From: Massilia sp. METH4
Lineage (GTDB): Bacteria; Pseudomonadota; Gammaproteobacteria; Burkholderiales; Burkholderiaceae_D
Direction of reading: 5' to 3'
NCBI RefSeq assembly: GCF_037094685.1
Contig: NZ_CP146614.1
Coordinates: 1,116,001 to 1,180,000, forward strand
DNA: 64,000 nucleotides
The position numbers and the translations under genes were made by a program. Below are positions 17,724 through 25,940 of this stretch, piece after piece (position 1 is the first letter of the stretch; each line of letters begins with the position of its first letter). The notes under the pieces were generated by a model. It saw only the letters and a list, made by a program, of their open reading frames with translations. It was not told the DNA's origin and did no database searches.

Positions 17724-19771
17724 AACGGTCGTTCAAACAGCGCCTCACGCGCTACTACCTAGCCTTTGCCGCGTGCTTCGCCGCGTTCCTGCTCGCGCTG
17801 GCCGTGCTGGAAAGCGAAGGCATGCCGCGCGTGTGGATCGGCTACATGTTCCTGTTCGCCACCATCGTGCTGTATGCGTCGATCGGGCTGGTGTCGCGCA
17901 CCTCGAACGTGTCCGAGTACTACGTGGCGGGGCGGCGCGTGCCCGCGCTGTTCAACGGCATGGCCACGGCGGCCGACTGGATCTCGGCGGCCAGCTTCAT
18001 CAGCCTGGCCGGCACGCTGTACCTGAACGGCTTCGACGGCCTGGCGTTCGTGATGGGCTGGACCGGCGGCTACTGCCTGGTGGCCCTGCTGATCGCGCCC
18101 TACCTGCGCAAGTTCGGCCAGTACACGATTCCCGACTTCCTCGCCGAGCGCTACGGCGGCCCGGCCAACGGTCGCGCGGTGCGGCTGTGCGGCGTGGCGG
18201 CCACCATCCTCATTTCGTTCACCTATGTGGTGGCGCAGATCTACGCGGTGGGCCTGATCGCCTCGCGCTTCACGGGCGTCGATTTCTCGGTCGGCATCTT
18301 CCTTGGCCTGGCGAGCATCCTCGTCTCCTCGTTCCTGGGCGGCATGCGCGCCATCACGTGGACGCAGGTGGCGCAGTACATCATCATCGTGGTCGCCTTC
18401 CTGATCCCGGCCATGTGGCTGTCGGCCAAGCACAGCGGCAACCCCATCCCGCAGGTGGCCTATGGCAAGCTCCTCCCCCAGCTCTCGGCGCGCGAGGCGG
18501 CGCTGGCAGCCGACGGCAAGGAAACGGCCGTGCGTGACGTGTTCCGCGCGCGCGCCGCGCAATACCAGCAGCGCCTCGACGGCTTGCCGGCGTCGTGGGA
18601 ATCGGGCCGCGCGCAATTGCAGCACCACCTGGACAATGTCCGCCTGCGCAACGCCTCGCTGCTCGATATCCGCGCGGCCGAGCGGGCGCTGATCGCCTAT
18701 CCGAAGAATGCCGAGGAAGCGGTGGCCAAGTGGACCGCCGCGCGCGACGAGAACCTGCGCCGCGCCCGCCCCCTCACGCCGCATGCCGTGCCCTTCCCCG
18801 GCGCCACCGAGGAACAGTCGGACATCAAGCGCCGCAACTTCATCGCGCTGGCGTTCTGCCTGATGCTGGGCACGGCAGCGCTGCCGCACATCCTGATGCG
18901 CTCCTACACCACGCCCTCGGTCGACGAGACGCGCGTTTCCGTGTTCTGGACGCTGTTCTTCATCCTCCTGATCTACCTGACGATTCCCGCGCTCGCCGTG
19001 CTGGTGAAATACGACGTGTACAGCGCGCTGGTCGGCAGCCGCTTCACGGAGCTGCCCACCTGGGTGTCGTACTGGGCCAGCGTGGACCGCGCCAATCCAT
19101 TGATCAGCATTACCGACATCAATGGAGACGGCTTCGTGCAGCTGGCCGAAATCGCGATCGACGGCGACGTGCTGGTGCTGGCCACGCCGGAAATCGCCGG
19201 CCTGCCCTACGTGATCTCGGGCCTCGTCGCGGCGGGTGGCCTGGCCGCCGCCCTCTCCACGGCGGACGGCCTGCTGCTGGCGATCTCGAACGCGCTGTCG
19301 CACGATGTGTACTACAAGGTGGTCGACCCCAAGGCATCCACGCAAAAGCGCGTGACGATCTCCAAACTGATCCTTCTCGGCGTGGCCTTCGTGGCCGCCT
19401 ATTCGGCTTCCACCAAGCCGGGCGACATCCTCTCGCTGGTGGGCGCCGCGTTCTCGCTGGCCGCCTCCACGCTGTTCCCGGCCCTGGTGATGGGCGTGTT
19501 CTGGCGCCGCGCCAACCACTGGGGCGCGCTGGCGGGCATGGCCACCGGCTTTCTCGTCTGCCAGGGCTACATGTTGCGAACCAACCCCACGCTGGGCGGC
19601 AGCGCGGCCGCGCAGTGGTTCGACATCGCGCCCATCTCGGCCGCCGTGTTCGGCCTGCCGGCCGGGCTGGCGGCGCTGGCCGTCGTCAGCCTGCTCACGC
19701 CCCCGCCGGCGCCACGGCAGGCGGCGCTGGTGCGCTACATCCGCTCGCCGGAAGTTAACGAAACAAAATAA
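17720..19771 (+). CDS. Sodium:solute symporter, VC_2705 type (acetate-permease-like)
   Basis: The large subunit of an SSS-family secondary transporter, 683 residues with about 13 membrane helices. The sodium-symporter text is clear: NVSEYYVAGRRVPALFNGM, ATAADWISAASFISLAG, LVAAGGLAAALSTADGLLL and a late FSLAASTLFPALVMG. It starts with TTG at 17720, overlapping the small-subunit stop (TTGA). A soluble insertion of about 120 residues (roughly 245-365) interrupts the helices, which is usual for this subfamily. Residues 466-477 (DINGDGFVQLAE) form a textbook EF-hand calcium loop. Related symporters carry acetate or other short organic acids; the substrate here is inferred only. Confidence 0.88.
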   Translation: MKRSFKQRLTRYYLAFAACFAAFLLALAVLESEGMPRVWIGYMFLFATIVLYASIGLVSRTSNVSEYYVAGRRVPALFNGMATAADWISAASFISLAGTLYLNGFDGLAFVMGWTGGYCLVALLIAPYLRKFGQYTIPDFLAERYGGPANGRAVRLCGVAATILISFTYVVAQIYAVGLIASRFTGVDFSVGIFLGLASILVSSFLGGMRAITWTQVAQYIIIVVAFLIPAMWLSAKHSGNPIPQVAYGKLLPQLSAREAALAADGKETAVRDVFRARAAQYQQRLDGLPASWESGRAQLQHHLDNVRLRNASLLDIRAAERALIAYPKNAEEAVAKWTAARDENLRRARPLTPHAVPFPGATEEQSDIKRRNFIALAFCLMLGTAALPHILMRSYTTPSVDETRVSVFWTLFFILLIYLTIPALAVLVKYDVYSALVGSRFTELPTWVSYWASVDRANPLISITDINGDGFVQLAEIAIDGDVLVLATPEIAGLPYVISGLVAAGGLAAALSTADGLLLAISNALSHDVYYKVVDPKASTQKRVTISKLILLGVAFVAAYSASTKPGDILSLVGAAFSLAASTLFPALVMGVFWRRANHWGALAGMATGFLVCQGYMLRTNPTLGGSAAAQWFDIAPISAAVFGLPAGLAALAVVSLLTPPPAPRQAALVRYIRSPEVNETK

Positions 19772-19850
19772 ACATTTGTTTTGTGACATTTTGAGACAAT
19801 GTCGGCAACAACTGCGTGATAAGCTCGACGGTCCTTTTTCCCGTTCTCCC

Positions 19851-20507
19851 ATGCAGATCTCCGCCTTCCTCACCGCCGCGCTGCTGGCCGCCGCCCTGCT
19901 GGTGCCCAGCCGCGCCCCGGCCGCGCCGCCCCCGGTGCAAGACTTCTTCGACACCCCCGAATTCGGCGGCGCGCAGCTCTCGCCGAACGGGCGCCACCTG
20001 GCCGCCAAGGTCGCGGCGGCAGGCGGCGGGCGCGATCGGCTGGCCGTGGTGGACCTGGCCACGATGGAGGCAAAGGTGGCGCGCGACGACGCCGATTTGT
20101 TCGTCGCCGAATTGACTACCTGGCCGGAGAGCCGGCTGGCGACCTGCAACTACGCCGCCGGCGTCATGTCCGCCATCATTGCCGAAGTGCGCTATCCCAC
20201 CCAGGCCCTTCAATGGAACGTCGATGGCGAGGTCGTGATCGCCTTCAATCCCGCGGCGGCGGAAATCGCGGTAACGCTGAACGGTGTCGAGCAGCGCCTG
20301 CGCACTGGCCTGGGCAATGGTGACCGCTTATGGGAGCGGGACGACAGGCCCATGGGTTCGGCATTCAAGCAAGCGGTGCGAACGGTCGCGGACCGCGCCG
20401 TGCAGCGTTATCCGAAACCGGCCGCCATCCCGGCCGGCTTCCCCGATGCGCAAGTGCGGCTCGTCTTCACGATGGCCGATCCCGAAATGCCCAACTGGCA
20501 CAACTGA
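19851..20507 (+). CDS. Chimeric secreted protein: S9-like N-terminus joined to a TonB-C-like domain
   Basis: A 218-residue product with a signal peptide (MQISAFLTAALLAAALL, likely cut after APAA). Residues about 25-80 (DFFDTPEFGGAQLSPNGRH and following) closely match the first part of the S9 peptidase encoded just downstream, which has DFFGPSSFGGAQLSPNGQY. From about residue 85 the sequence changes to text resembling a TonB C-terminal domain: EVRYPTQALQWNVDGEVV, then FKQAVRTVADRAVQRYP and VRLVFTMADPE. It lacks the peptidase catalytic domain and a membrane anchor. It may be a gene made by recombination between an S9 paralogue and a TonB-like gene, or a decaying remnant. The ATG at 19851 is preferred over the earlier one at 19776 because it begins the signal peptide. 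Confidence 0.65.
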   Translation: MQISAFLTAALLAAALLVPSRAPAAPPPVQDFFDTPEFGGAQLSPNGRHLAAKVAAAGGGRDRLAVVDLATMEAKVARDDADLFVAELTTWPESRLATCNYAAGVMSAIIAEVRYPTQALQWNVDGEVVIAFNPAAAEIAVTLNGVEQRLRTGLGNGDRLWERDDRPMGSAFKQAVRTVADRAVQRYPKPAAIPAGFPDAQVRLVFTMADPEMPNWHN

Positions 20508-20601
20508 ACGAGCAGAAATACCCCTGCTGGTGACATTCCGAGAGAAAGCAAAGGAGGTGCGCATGCTAATTTGCCACCTTTGCCAAAACTGTTATTTCAC
20601 C

Positions 20602-22596
20602 ATGAAATTTCGCCTTGCCCTGCTCGTGTTCGCGGCCAGCCTGCTGAACGCCGCCCACGCCGCGCCCCCTCCCGCCGAAGACTTCTTCGGCCCTTCCTCG
20701 TTCGGCGGCGCGCAGCTCTCGCCCAACGGACAGTACGTGGCCGCCAAGGTGCCGGCCAAGAACGGCCGCGACATGCTGGTGGTCGTGGAGCTGGCCACGT
20801 CGAAGCCGCAGGCGGTGGCCGCGTTCTCGGACGCCGACGTGGGCGAATTCCAGTGGGTGAACGACGGCCGCCTGCTGTTCAACAGCACTGACAACGACCT
20901 GGGGCAAGGCGACATCAATGCGGCGCCCGGCCTCTTCGCCGTCGACCGCGACGGCAAGAACTTCCGCCAGCTGGCGCAGCGCCGCGCCAGTTTCATTACC
21001 ACGCCGACCGCCGCGCAGCTGCTGCCCTGGCATACCTACATGCTGGGGCAGCGCGGCCCGCAGGATTCGGACAGCGTGTACGTGCGCAGCGTCTCGTTCG
21101 AGCCCGGCGGCGCCGTGCGCTCCGAGCACCTGCTGCGGCTGGACACCCGCACGGGCCGCAGCACGGGCGTGCCCATGCCCGGCAAGGTGCAGCGCTGGGT
21201 GCTGGACGCGCGCGGCGAGCCGCGCATGGCCATCACGCTCGAGGATGGCAAAAGCACGATCTGGTTCCGCGAGAATGAAAAGTGGCGCGCGATCACCACC
21301 TTCGATGCCTGGGTCTCCGCCGCCGGCGGCTTCACGCCACTCGACTTCGATTCCGAAGGGCGCTTATACGTCGCGGCGCGGCACGACAGCGACAAGACGG
21401 CGATCCACACGTTCGACCTGGCCGCCGGCAAGGTCGACCCCGTGCCGCGCTTCGCGGTCCAGCAATACGATTTCACCGGGCGGCTGATCCGCAGCGGCAA
21501 CAAGCTGGTCGGCGTGCGCTACCTGGGCGACACCTGGGCTACCGAGTGGTTCGATCCGGAGCTGAAGGCGCTGCAGGCGGCGGTGGACGAAAAGCTGCCC
21601 AACCTCGTCAACCTGATCTCGCTGCCGCGCCGGCCCGAGGCGCCGTTCGTACTCGTCACGACGTTTTCCGACATGCAGCCGCACACCTATTTCATCTACA
21701 ACCGGGAAACGGGGCAGCTGAACTTGCTGGGCCAGTCGCAGCCGAAGCTCGACGCCACGAAGATGGGCCGGCAACACGTGTTGACCTACAAGGCGCGCGA
21801 CGGCCTGCCGATCCCGGCCCTGCTGACGCTGCCGGGTGGCGCGAAATTGACGGACAAGCTGCCGATGGTGGTGCTGGTGCACGGCGGTCCCTGGGTACGC
21901 GGCGCGACGTGGGGCTGGTCGGCCGACGTGCAATTCCTCGCTTCGCGCGGCTACGCGGTGCTGGAGCCGGACTTCCGCGGCAGCACCGGCTACGGCGCGA
22001 AGCACCTGACGGCCGGCTTCAAGCAATGGGGCCGGGCCATGCAGGACGACGTGGCCGACGGCACCCGCTGGGCTATCGAGCAGGGCGTGGCCGACCCGCG
22101 GCGCATCTGCATCGCCGGCGCCAGCTATGGCGGCTATGCGACGTTGATGGGACTGATCAAGGACCCGGACCTGTACCGCTGCGGCGTCAACTGGGTGGGG
22201 GTCACCGACATCAAGCTGATGTATGGCGGCAGCTGGTTCCACTCGTCCGACCTGCCCGAGCAGTACATGCGCTACGGCATGCCGCGCCTGATCGGCGACA
22301 TGGAAACGGAAGCCGACCAGCTGATGGCGGTGTCGCCCGTCGAACAGGCCAGCCGCCTGCGCCAGCCGCTGCTGATGGCCTATGGCGGCGCCGACCGCCG
22401 CGTGCCGCGTGCGCACGGCACCCGTTTCCGCGATGCCGTGAAGGCCACCAACAAGGATGTCGAATGGGTCGAGTATCCCGAAGAAGGCCACGGCTGGAAG
22501 CTGCCGAAGAACCGCATCGATTTCTGGACGCGCGTGGAGAAATTCCTGGACCGGAATATCGGCAGCGGCGCGGCCTTGCCGCACCACGCCAATTGA
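20602..22596 (+). CDS. Secreted S9 family prolyl-oligopeptidase-like peptidase
   Basis: A 664-residue serine peptidase with a signal peptide (MKFRLALLVFAASLLNAAHA) and so probably periplasmic. An N-terminal beta-propeller region (to about 400) precedes the alpha/beta hydrolase domain. The latter has VLVHGGPWVRG, the nucleophile elbow GASYGGY with Ser508, Asp598 in GGADRRVP and His630 in EEGHGWK. All three catalytic residues are in place. It belongs with the dipeptidyl-aminopeptidase/acylaminoacyl-peptidase group and likely trims peptides. The upstream open frame to 20284 overlaps the previous gene and is not convincing. A motif, TGACATTNNGAGA, 71 bases before the ATG is repeated before the chimeric paralogue. 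Confidence 0.9.
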   Translation: MKFRLALLVFAASLLNAAHAAPPPAEDFFGPSSFGGAQLSPNGQYVAAKVPAKNGRDMLVVVELATSKPQAVAAFSDADVGEFQWVNDGRLLFNSTDNDLGQGDINAAPGLFAVDRDGKNFRQLAQRRASFITTPTAAQLLPWHTYMLGQRGPQDSDSVYVRSVSFEPGGAVRSEHLLRLDTRTGRSTGVPMPGKVQRWVLDARGEPRMAITLEDGKSTIWFRENEKWRAITTFDAWVSAAGGFTPLDFDSEGRLYVAARHDSDKTAIHTFDLAAGKVDPVPRFAVQQYDFTGRLIRSGNKLVGVRYLGDTWATEWFDPELKALQAAVDEKLPNLVNLISLPRRPEAPFVLVTTFSDMQPHTYFIYNRETGQLNLLGQSQPKLDATKMGRQHVLTYKARDGLPIPALLTLPGGAKLTDKLPMVVLVHGGPWVRGATWGWSADVQFLASRGYAVLEPDFRGSTGYGAKHLTAGFKQWGRAMQDDVADGTRWAIEQGVADPRRICIAGASYGGYATLMGLIKDPDLYRCGVNWVGVTDIKLMYGGSWFHSSDLPEQYMRYGMPRLIGDMETEADQLMAVSPVEQASRLRQPLLMAYGGADRRVPRAHGTRFRDAVKATNKDVEWVEYPEEGHGWKLPKNRIDFWTRVEKFLDRNIGSGAALPHHAN

Positions 22597-22686
22597 TCAA
22601 GGGTGCGGCTGAAGGCCATGCGCCCCGCTGCTCCGGACCTCCGGCTTCCGTGAAGCACGGGACGATTGCTTTCGCTGCCGCGCTTT

Positions 22687-23439
22687 TTATCGGTCAGCTT
22701 GGCAAGCTTTCCTGCGTCGCGCCACCGCGAAGACAACGCCGAGCCCGGCCAGCGACATGAGGCCGGTGGCCGGCTCGGGTACCGCCGCAGGCGATGTGTA
22801 TGCGTAACTTGCAACACCAAGCACGAGTTCACCGGTCGCGGTGCCTGTCCCGGAAGCGACGGTTCCCTCCAGCCAGGAAAACCCGCTCTCATCTTCGCCC
22901 CAGTAATAGTGATCAATGGAGCCCAGCCATCCGCCATCGCTGCCGTAAAGACGGCCTGTCAACCGTGCGTCCACATACAGGTCCACCTCCGGTGCCGGAT
23001 TGCGGGTATGTTCCGCCAACACCCGAAGACTCAGCGCTGTCCCGGGGGTAAGAGTATATGACCAGGTTGTGAACGCATACGCACTGTAAAACTCATAATC
23101 GCTCGGTCCGAACCGTGTCGTGGCATGGCTGAACCATGTGTCAGTGCTGAGGCTGCTCCCAGCGCTACCGCTCGGCCCCGCAATCGCGGTGGTGCCCATC
23201 TCCGTGCCTACATCTTCGTCAACCAGGTGGGTATTGGAAGCATACGCGCTGCGCAATGAGTGGCTTTTCAAGACGAACTGAACAGCCGGACTGATGCCGT
23301 CGTCCAGATCAAGATCGACCAATTCGTAGCTGAACTGCGAGAGACGGGTGGTTACTGCGCCGCTCTGGGCAAAGGCAAGGCAGGGAACAGCAAGGGCAAC
23401 TGCAAGGACCGCATGGCACAGCTGTGATGGCATCAGCAT
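22687..23439 (-). CDS. PEP-CTERM sorting-domain protein
   Basis: An exported protein of about 250 residues. A signal peptide (CHAVLAVALAVPCLAFA) is followed by a beta-rich passenger of unknown function and a C-terminal sorting signal: VPEPATGLMSLAGLG, a hydrophobic helix and the basic end ARRRK. Such tails are cleaved by an exosortase (EpsH/XrtA type), which must be encoded elsewhere. Passengers of this kind are often linked to exopolysaccharide or biofilm matrix. Several in-frame ATGs lie close together. I prefer 23439, six bases after AAAGG; 23445 is equally possible. Its base composition is lower in GC than its neighbours, which is common for such surface proteins. Confidence 0.85.
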   Translation of the reverse strand: MLMPSQLCHAVLAVALAVPCLAFAQSGAVTTRLSQFSYELVDLDLDDGISPAVQFVLKSHSLRSAYASNTHLVDEDVGTEMGTTAIAGPSGSAGSSLSTDTWFSHATTRFGPSDYEFYSAYAFTTWSYTLTPGTALSLRVLAEHTRNPAPEVDLYVDARLTGRLYGSDGGWLGSIDHYYWGEDESGFSWLEGTVASGTGTATGELVLGVASYAYTSPAAVPEPATGLMSLAGLGVVFAVARRRKACQADR

Positions 23440-23489
23440 GATCATCCTTTCGCGTTGAGTTGAACCGGGCATTGAACTATAGCCCAGAA

Positions 23490-25796
23490 TCATTTCGAAA
23501 TCACGTAGCTGCGCAGCGCCGGGTCGGCGGCGATCTCCGCCGCCGTGAACGGCAGCGCGATCCATTCGCGCCGGGAAAAGCGCGCCGTCTGGTCGGCATG
23601 GTGCGGCGACGCGGGGTCGGCCGATTGCGAATAGGCCAGCAAGGCCTGGGCACGGGGGCCCGCGGCATCGAACCCCACCACTTGCAGGTAGCTGGTGCCG
23701 GCGATCACCTCGAACTTGCCCCCGGTCGGTTTCTCCGCCACGTCGATCGTATTGAAGATGCCCAGCTCGCCGTTGCCGCCGTGGATCGGCAGCGCCGGGC
23801 CGCCGCGCCGGCTGACCTGGAAGTCGGCCAGCTTCGCATCCGGCGCAATTCCCGCCTCGGCAAACAGTTGCACCGTGTCCGCGAGGCGCTCGGCCAGCAC
23901 CCGCGCAACGACCGGATTACGGTAATCCAGCCCGTACGGCGTGTGCACCGGATCGGCCGGGTCGAAGGGCACCCGCCATGCCGCCTCGGCGCCCACCACG
24001 TCGCGCAGCATCGCCGAGAAATAGGCCAGGCCCGCGCCGGCATCCAGGCCGGCATTGCCGTCCCATGCGCCAAGGCCGGCGCAGCCGGTGACCAGGTCAC
24101 CCGACGGCGCCAGGGTGCGGCACCAGTCCAGCACGTCGGGCAACAGCACCGGGGCGAGGTACACCTCGTTGTTCAGCGCCAGGTCGCGCAGGTCGTCCAG
24201 CGCCAGCTTGCCCTTGCGTAGCCGCGCCGTCAGTTCCGCGAGCGCCTGCCGGGTACGCGCGCCCTGCGGCTCGTCCTGCCGCGAGACCAGCGCCGGATAG
24301 CCCGTCAGCGGCGCGTGCAGGTTGCTGAGCCAGGCGGAGTCGTTGGCGTTCTGCACGTAGTCACGCCGCTCTAGCACCGGCAGCCGGCTGACCGGCACGG
24401 TGCCCGGCTGGGGCGCACCCGCCTCGTTGCGCCAGGCGCAGGCGGAGCGGCTGCCGTCGAGCACATGGACGTGGGCACGCACCAGGTCCGCATGCTCGGG
24501 AACGAGGCAGCCGGCCAGCGCCTCGTCCGGCAGGTTGGCGACCGGCGACACGTTCATCAGCAGGGTATTGCCGGCCCGGTCGGCGGCGATCGTGTTGTTC
24601 CACGGATTGCCGGCCAGCCGCAGATTCACGTCCTTCAACTCTTTCAGCGAGCCGGCCTTATTCATGCGGTACCACTGCTCGACCACGCGATGGTTGCGCT
24701 CATTCGCGTCGCGCAGCACGTAGGCGGTGGTATCGGTCCATTCCATCCACTCGGGATAGGTCATCACCGGTCCATCCTCCGTGCCGTACAGCGTGCGGCT
24801 GCGCGTGCCCATGCTGCCGTCGGCGTTCTTGACCGGCACCGTGATCGCGCGGCGCAGCATCGGCCGCGACTGGCCGTCGACGAGGTAGCGGGTAGGGTCC
24901 TGGGGATCGAGCCGCAGGGCTTGCACGGTGAAGTGCGCCGAGGTGTCGGTGGTATGGGTCCAGGCGAACTCCTTCGTGAAGCCGATGCCGACGATTGGCA
25001 GGCCGGGCAGCGATGCGCCCATCACGTCCATCTTGCCCGGAATCGTCAGGTGCACCTGGTAGAACCGCTGCGCGTCGCCCCACGGCAGGTGGGGCTGGCC
25101 CAGCAGCATGCCGCGGCCGTCGGCGCTGGCGTCGCCGCCGATCGCGATGGCGTTGCTGGCACCGAGGCGTGGCTTGGCGCCGCCGGCAGCACGCTTCCTG
25201 GCGGCGCGGGCCTGCGTGCCGGGCGGCTGGGCCGCGGCGATATCGTCGATCCAGTCCAGCGACGTCATGGCGATGCGGCGCATCAGGCGGATCGTGTCCA
25301 GCTCCGTGATCGGGCGCACCCAACTGCCGTTGCGGCACTGCGCCGGCAAGCCGGCCAGCCCCCGCTCCGCCAGATAGCGGTTGTAGCCGGCCGCGTAACC
25401 ACGCATCAGCGCCTTCACCTCCGCGCTCTGCGCCTCCCATGCCTCCTGCACGATCTCGTCGTTGTTCCACTGGCGGAAGAAGAAGTCGGAGTCGAGGTTG
25501 TTGTGGGCCAGCGCCGGGTTGTCCGACGATTCCAGGTCCGGGCCGAAGTGGCGCGAGCGGTCGCCGTTCACGGTGGCGACTTCACCGGCCAGCAGGCAGA
25601 TATTGTCTTCCGCGTACGCATAGCCGATGCCGAAGCCCAGCCCCGCTTCGTCCTTCGCCTCGATATGCGGGATGCCATAGGCCGTACGCTGGATGGTCGC
25701 CTGGTAGCGCGCCTGGGGCTTGGCCGGATCGTCGCCGCCGCAGCCGGCCAGGCCCAGCAAGGCCGCCAGCACGGTGGTATTCAGTCTGCAAGTCAT
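23490..25796 (-). CDS. Penicillin acylase family lipoprotein (possible AHL acylase)
   Basis: A 768-residue Ntn-hydrolase precursor. The lipobox LAGC with Cys19 predicts a lipid-anchored periplasmic protein. An alpha-chain region (about 30-190) and a linker lead to the autoprocessing site, where Ser214 in RLGASNAIAIGG would become the N-terminal nucleophile of the beta chain. HLPWGDAQRFYQVHLTIPG, IVGIGFTKEFAWTHT and GNPWNNTIAADRAGNTLL are typical of the PvdQ/QuiP and aculeacin acylase branch rather than of classical penicillin G acylase. Likely reactions are deacylation of acyl-homoserine lactones or lipopeptides, and the substrate is not determinable here. Divergent from the PPi-phosphofructokinase gene. 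No luxI/luxR pair is visible nearby. Confidence 0.88.
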   Translation of the reverse strand: MTCRLNTTVLAALLGLAGCGGDDPAKPQARYQATIQRTAYGIPHIEAKDEAGLGFGIGYAYAEDNICLLAGEVATVNGDRSRHFGPDLESSDNPALAHNNLDSDFFFRQWNNDEIVQEAWEAQSAEVKALMRGYAAGYNRYLAERGLAGLPAQCRNGSWVRPITELDTIRLMRRIAMTSLDWIDDIAAAQPPGTQARAARKRAAGGAKPRLGASNAIAIGGDASADGRGMLLGQPHLPWGDAQRFYQVHLTIPGKMDVMGASLPGLPIVGIGFTKEFAWTHTTDTSAHFTVQALRLDPQDPTRYLVDGQSRPMLRRAITVPVKNADGSMGTRSRTLYGTEDGPVMTYPEWMEWTDTTAYVLRDANERNHRVVEQWYRMNKAGSLKELKDVNLRLAGNPWNNTIAADRAGNTLLMNVSPVANLPDEALAGCLVPEHADLVRAHVHVLDGSRSACAWRNEAGAPQPGTVPVSRLPVLERRDYVQNANDSAWLSNLHAPLTGYPALVSRQDEPQGARTRQALAELTARLRKGKLALDDLRDLALNNEVYLAPVLLPDVLDWCRTLAPSGDLVTGCAGLGAWDGNAGLDAGAGLAYFSAMLRDVVGAEAAWRVPFDPADPVHTPYGLDYRNPVVARVLAERLADTVQLFAEAGIAPDAKLADFQVSRRGGPALPIHGGNGELGIFNTIDVAEKPTGGKFEVIAGTSYLQVVGFDAAGPRAQALLAYSQSADPASPHHADQTARFSRREWIALPFTAAEIAADPALRSYVISK

Positions 25797-25940
25797 GGAA
25801 TCTCCTTCGGGTTGCGATGCCGGTCATGCTGCTGTGGCGGCATGAAGACTCCATGAGCGTTCCATGAAGAGTCGATGAAGGACCGAAATCGGAGTAAGCT
25901 GGCACCACAACCGTTATCGGGACACAGCGAGGAGGTGCGT

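Noticed and set aside
17759..20149. 796-residue open frame antisense to the symporter
   Set aside because: Composition is that of a shadow frame (His/Gln/Arg runs) and the plus strand encodes a clear transporter.
20284..20601. Extended N-terminus of the S9 peptidase
   Set aside because: It overlaps the preceding gene and is not homologous; the signal peptide begins at the ATG at 20602.
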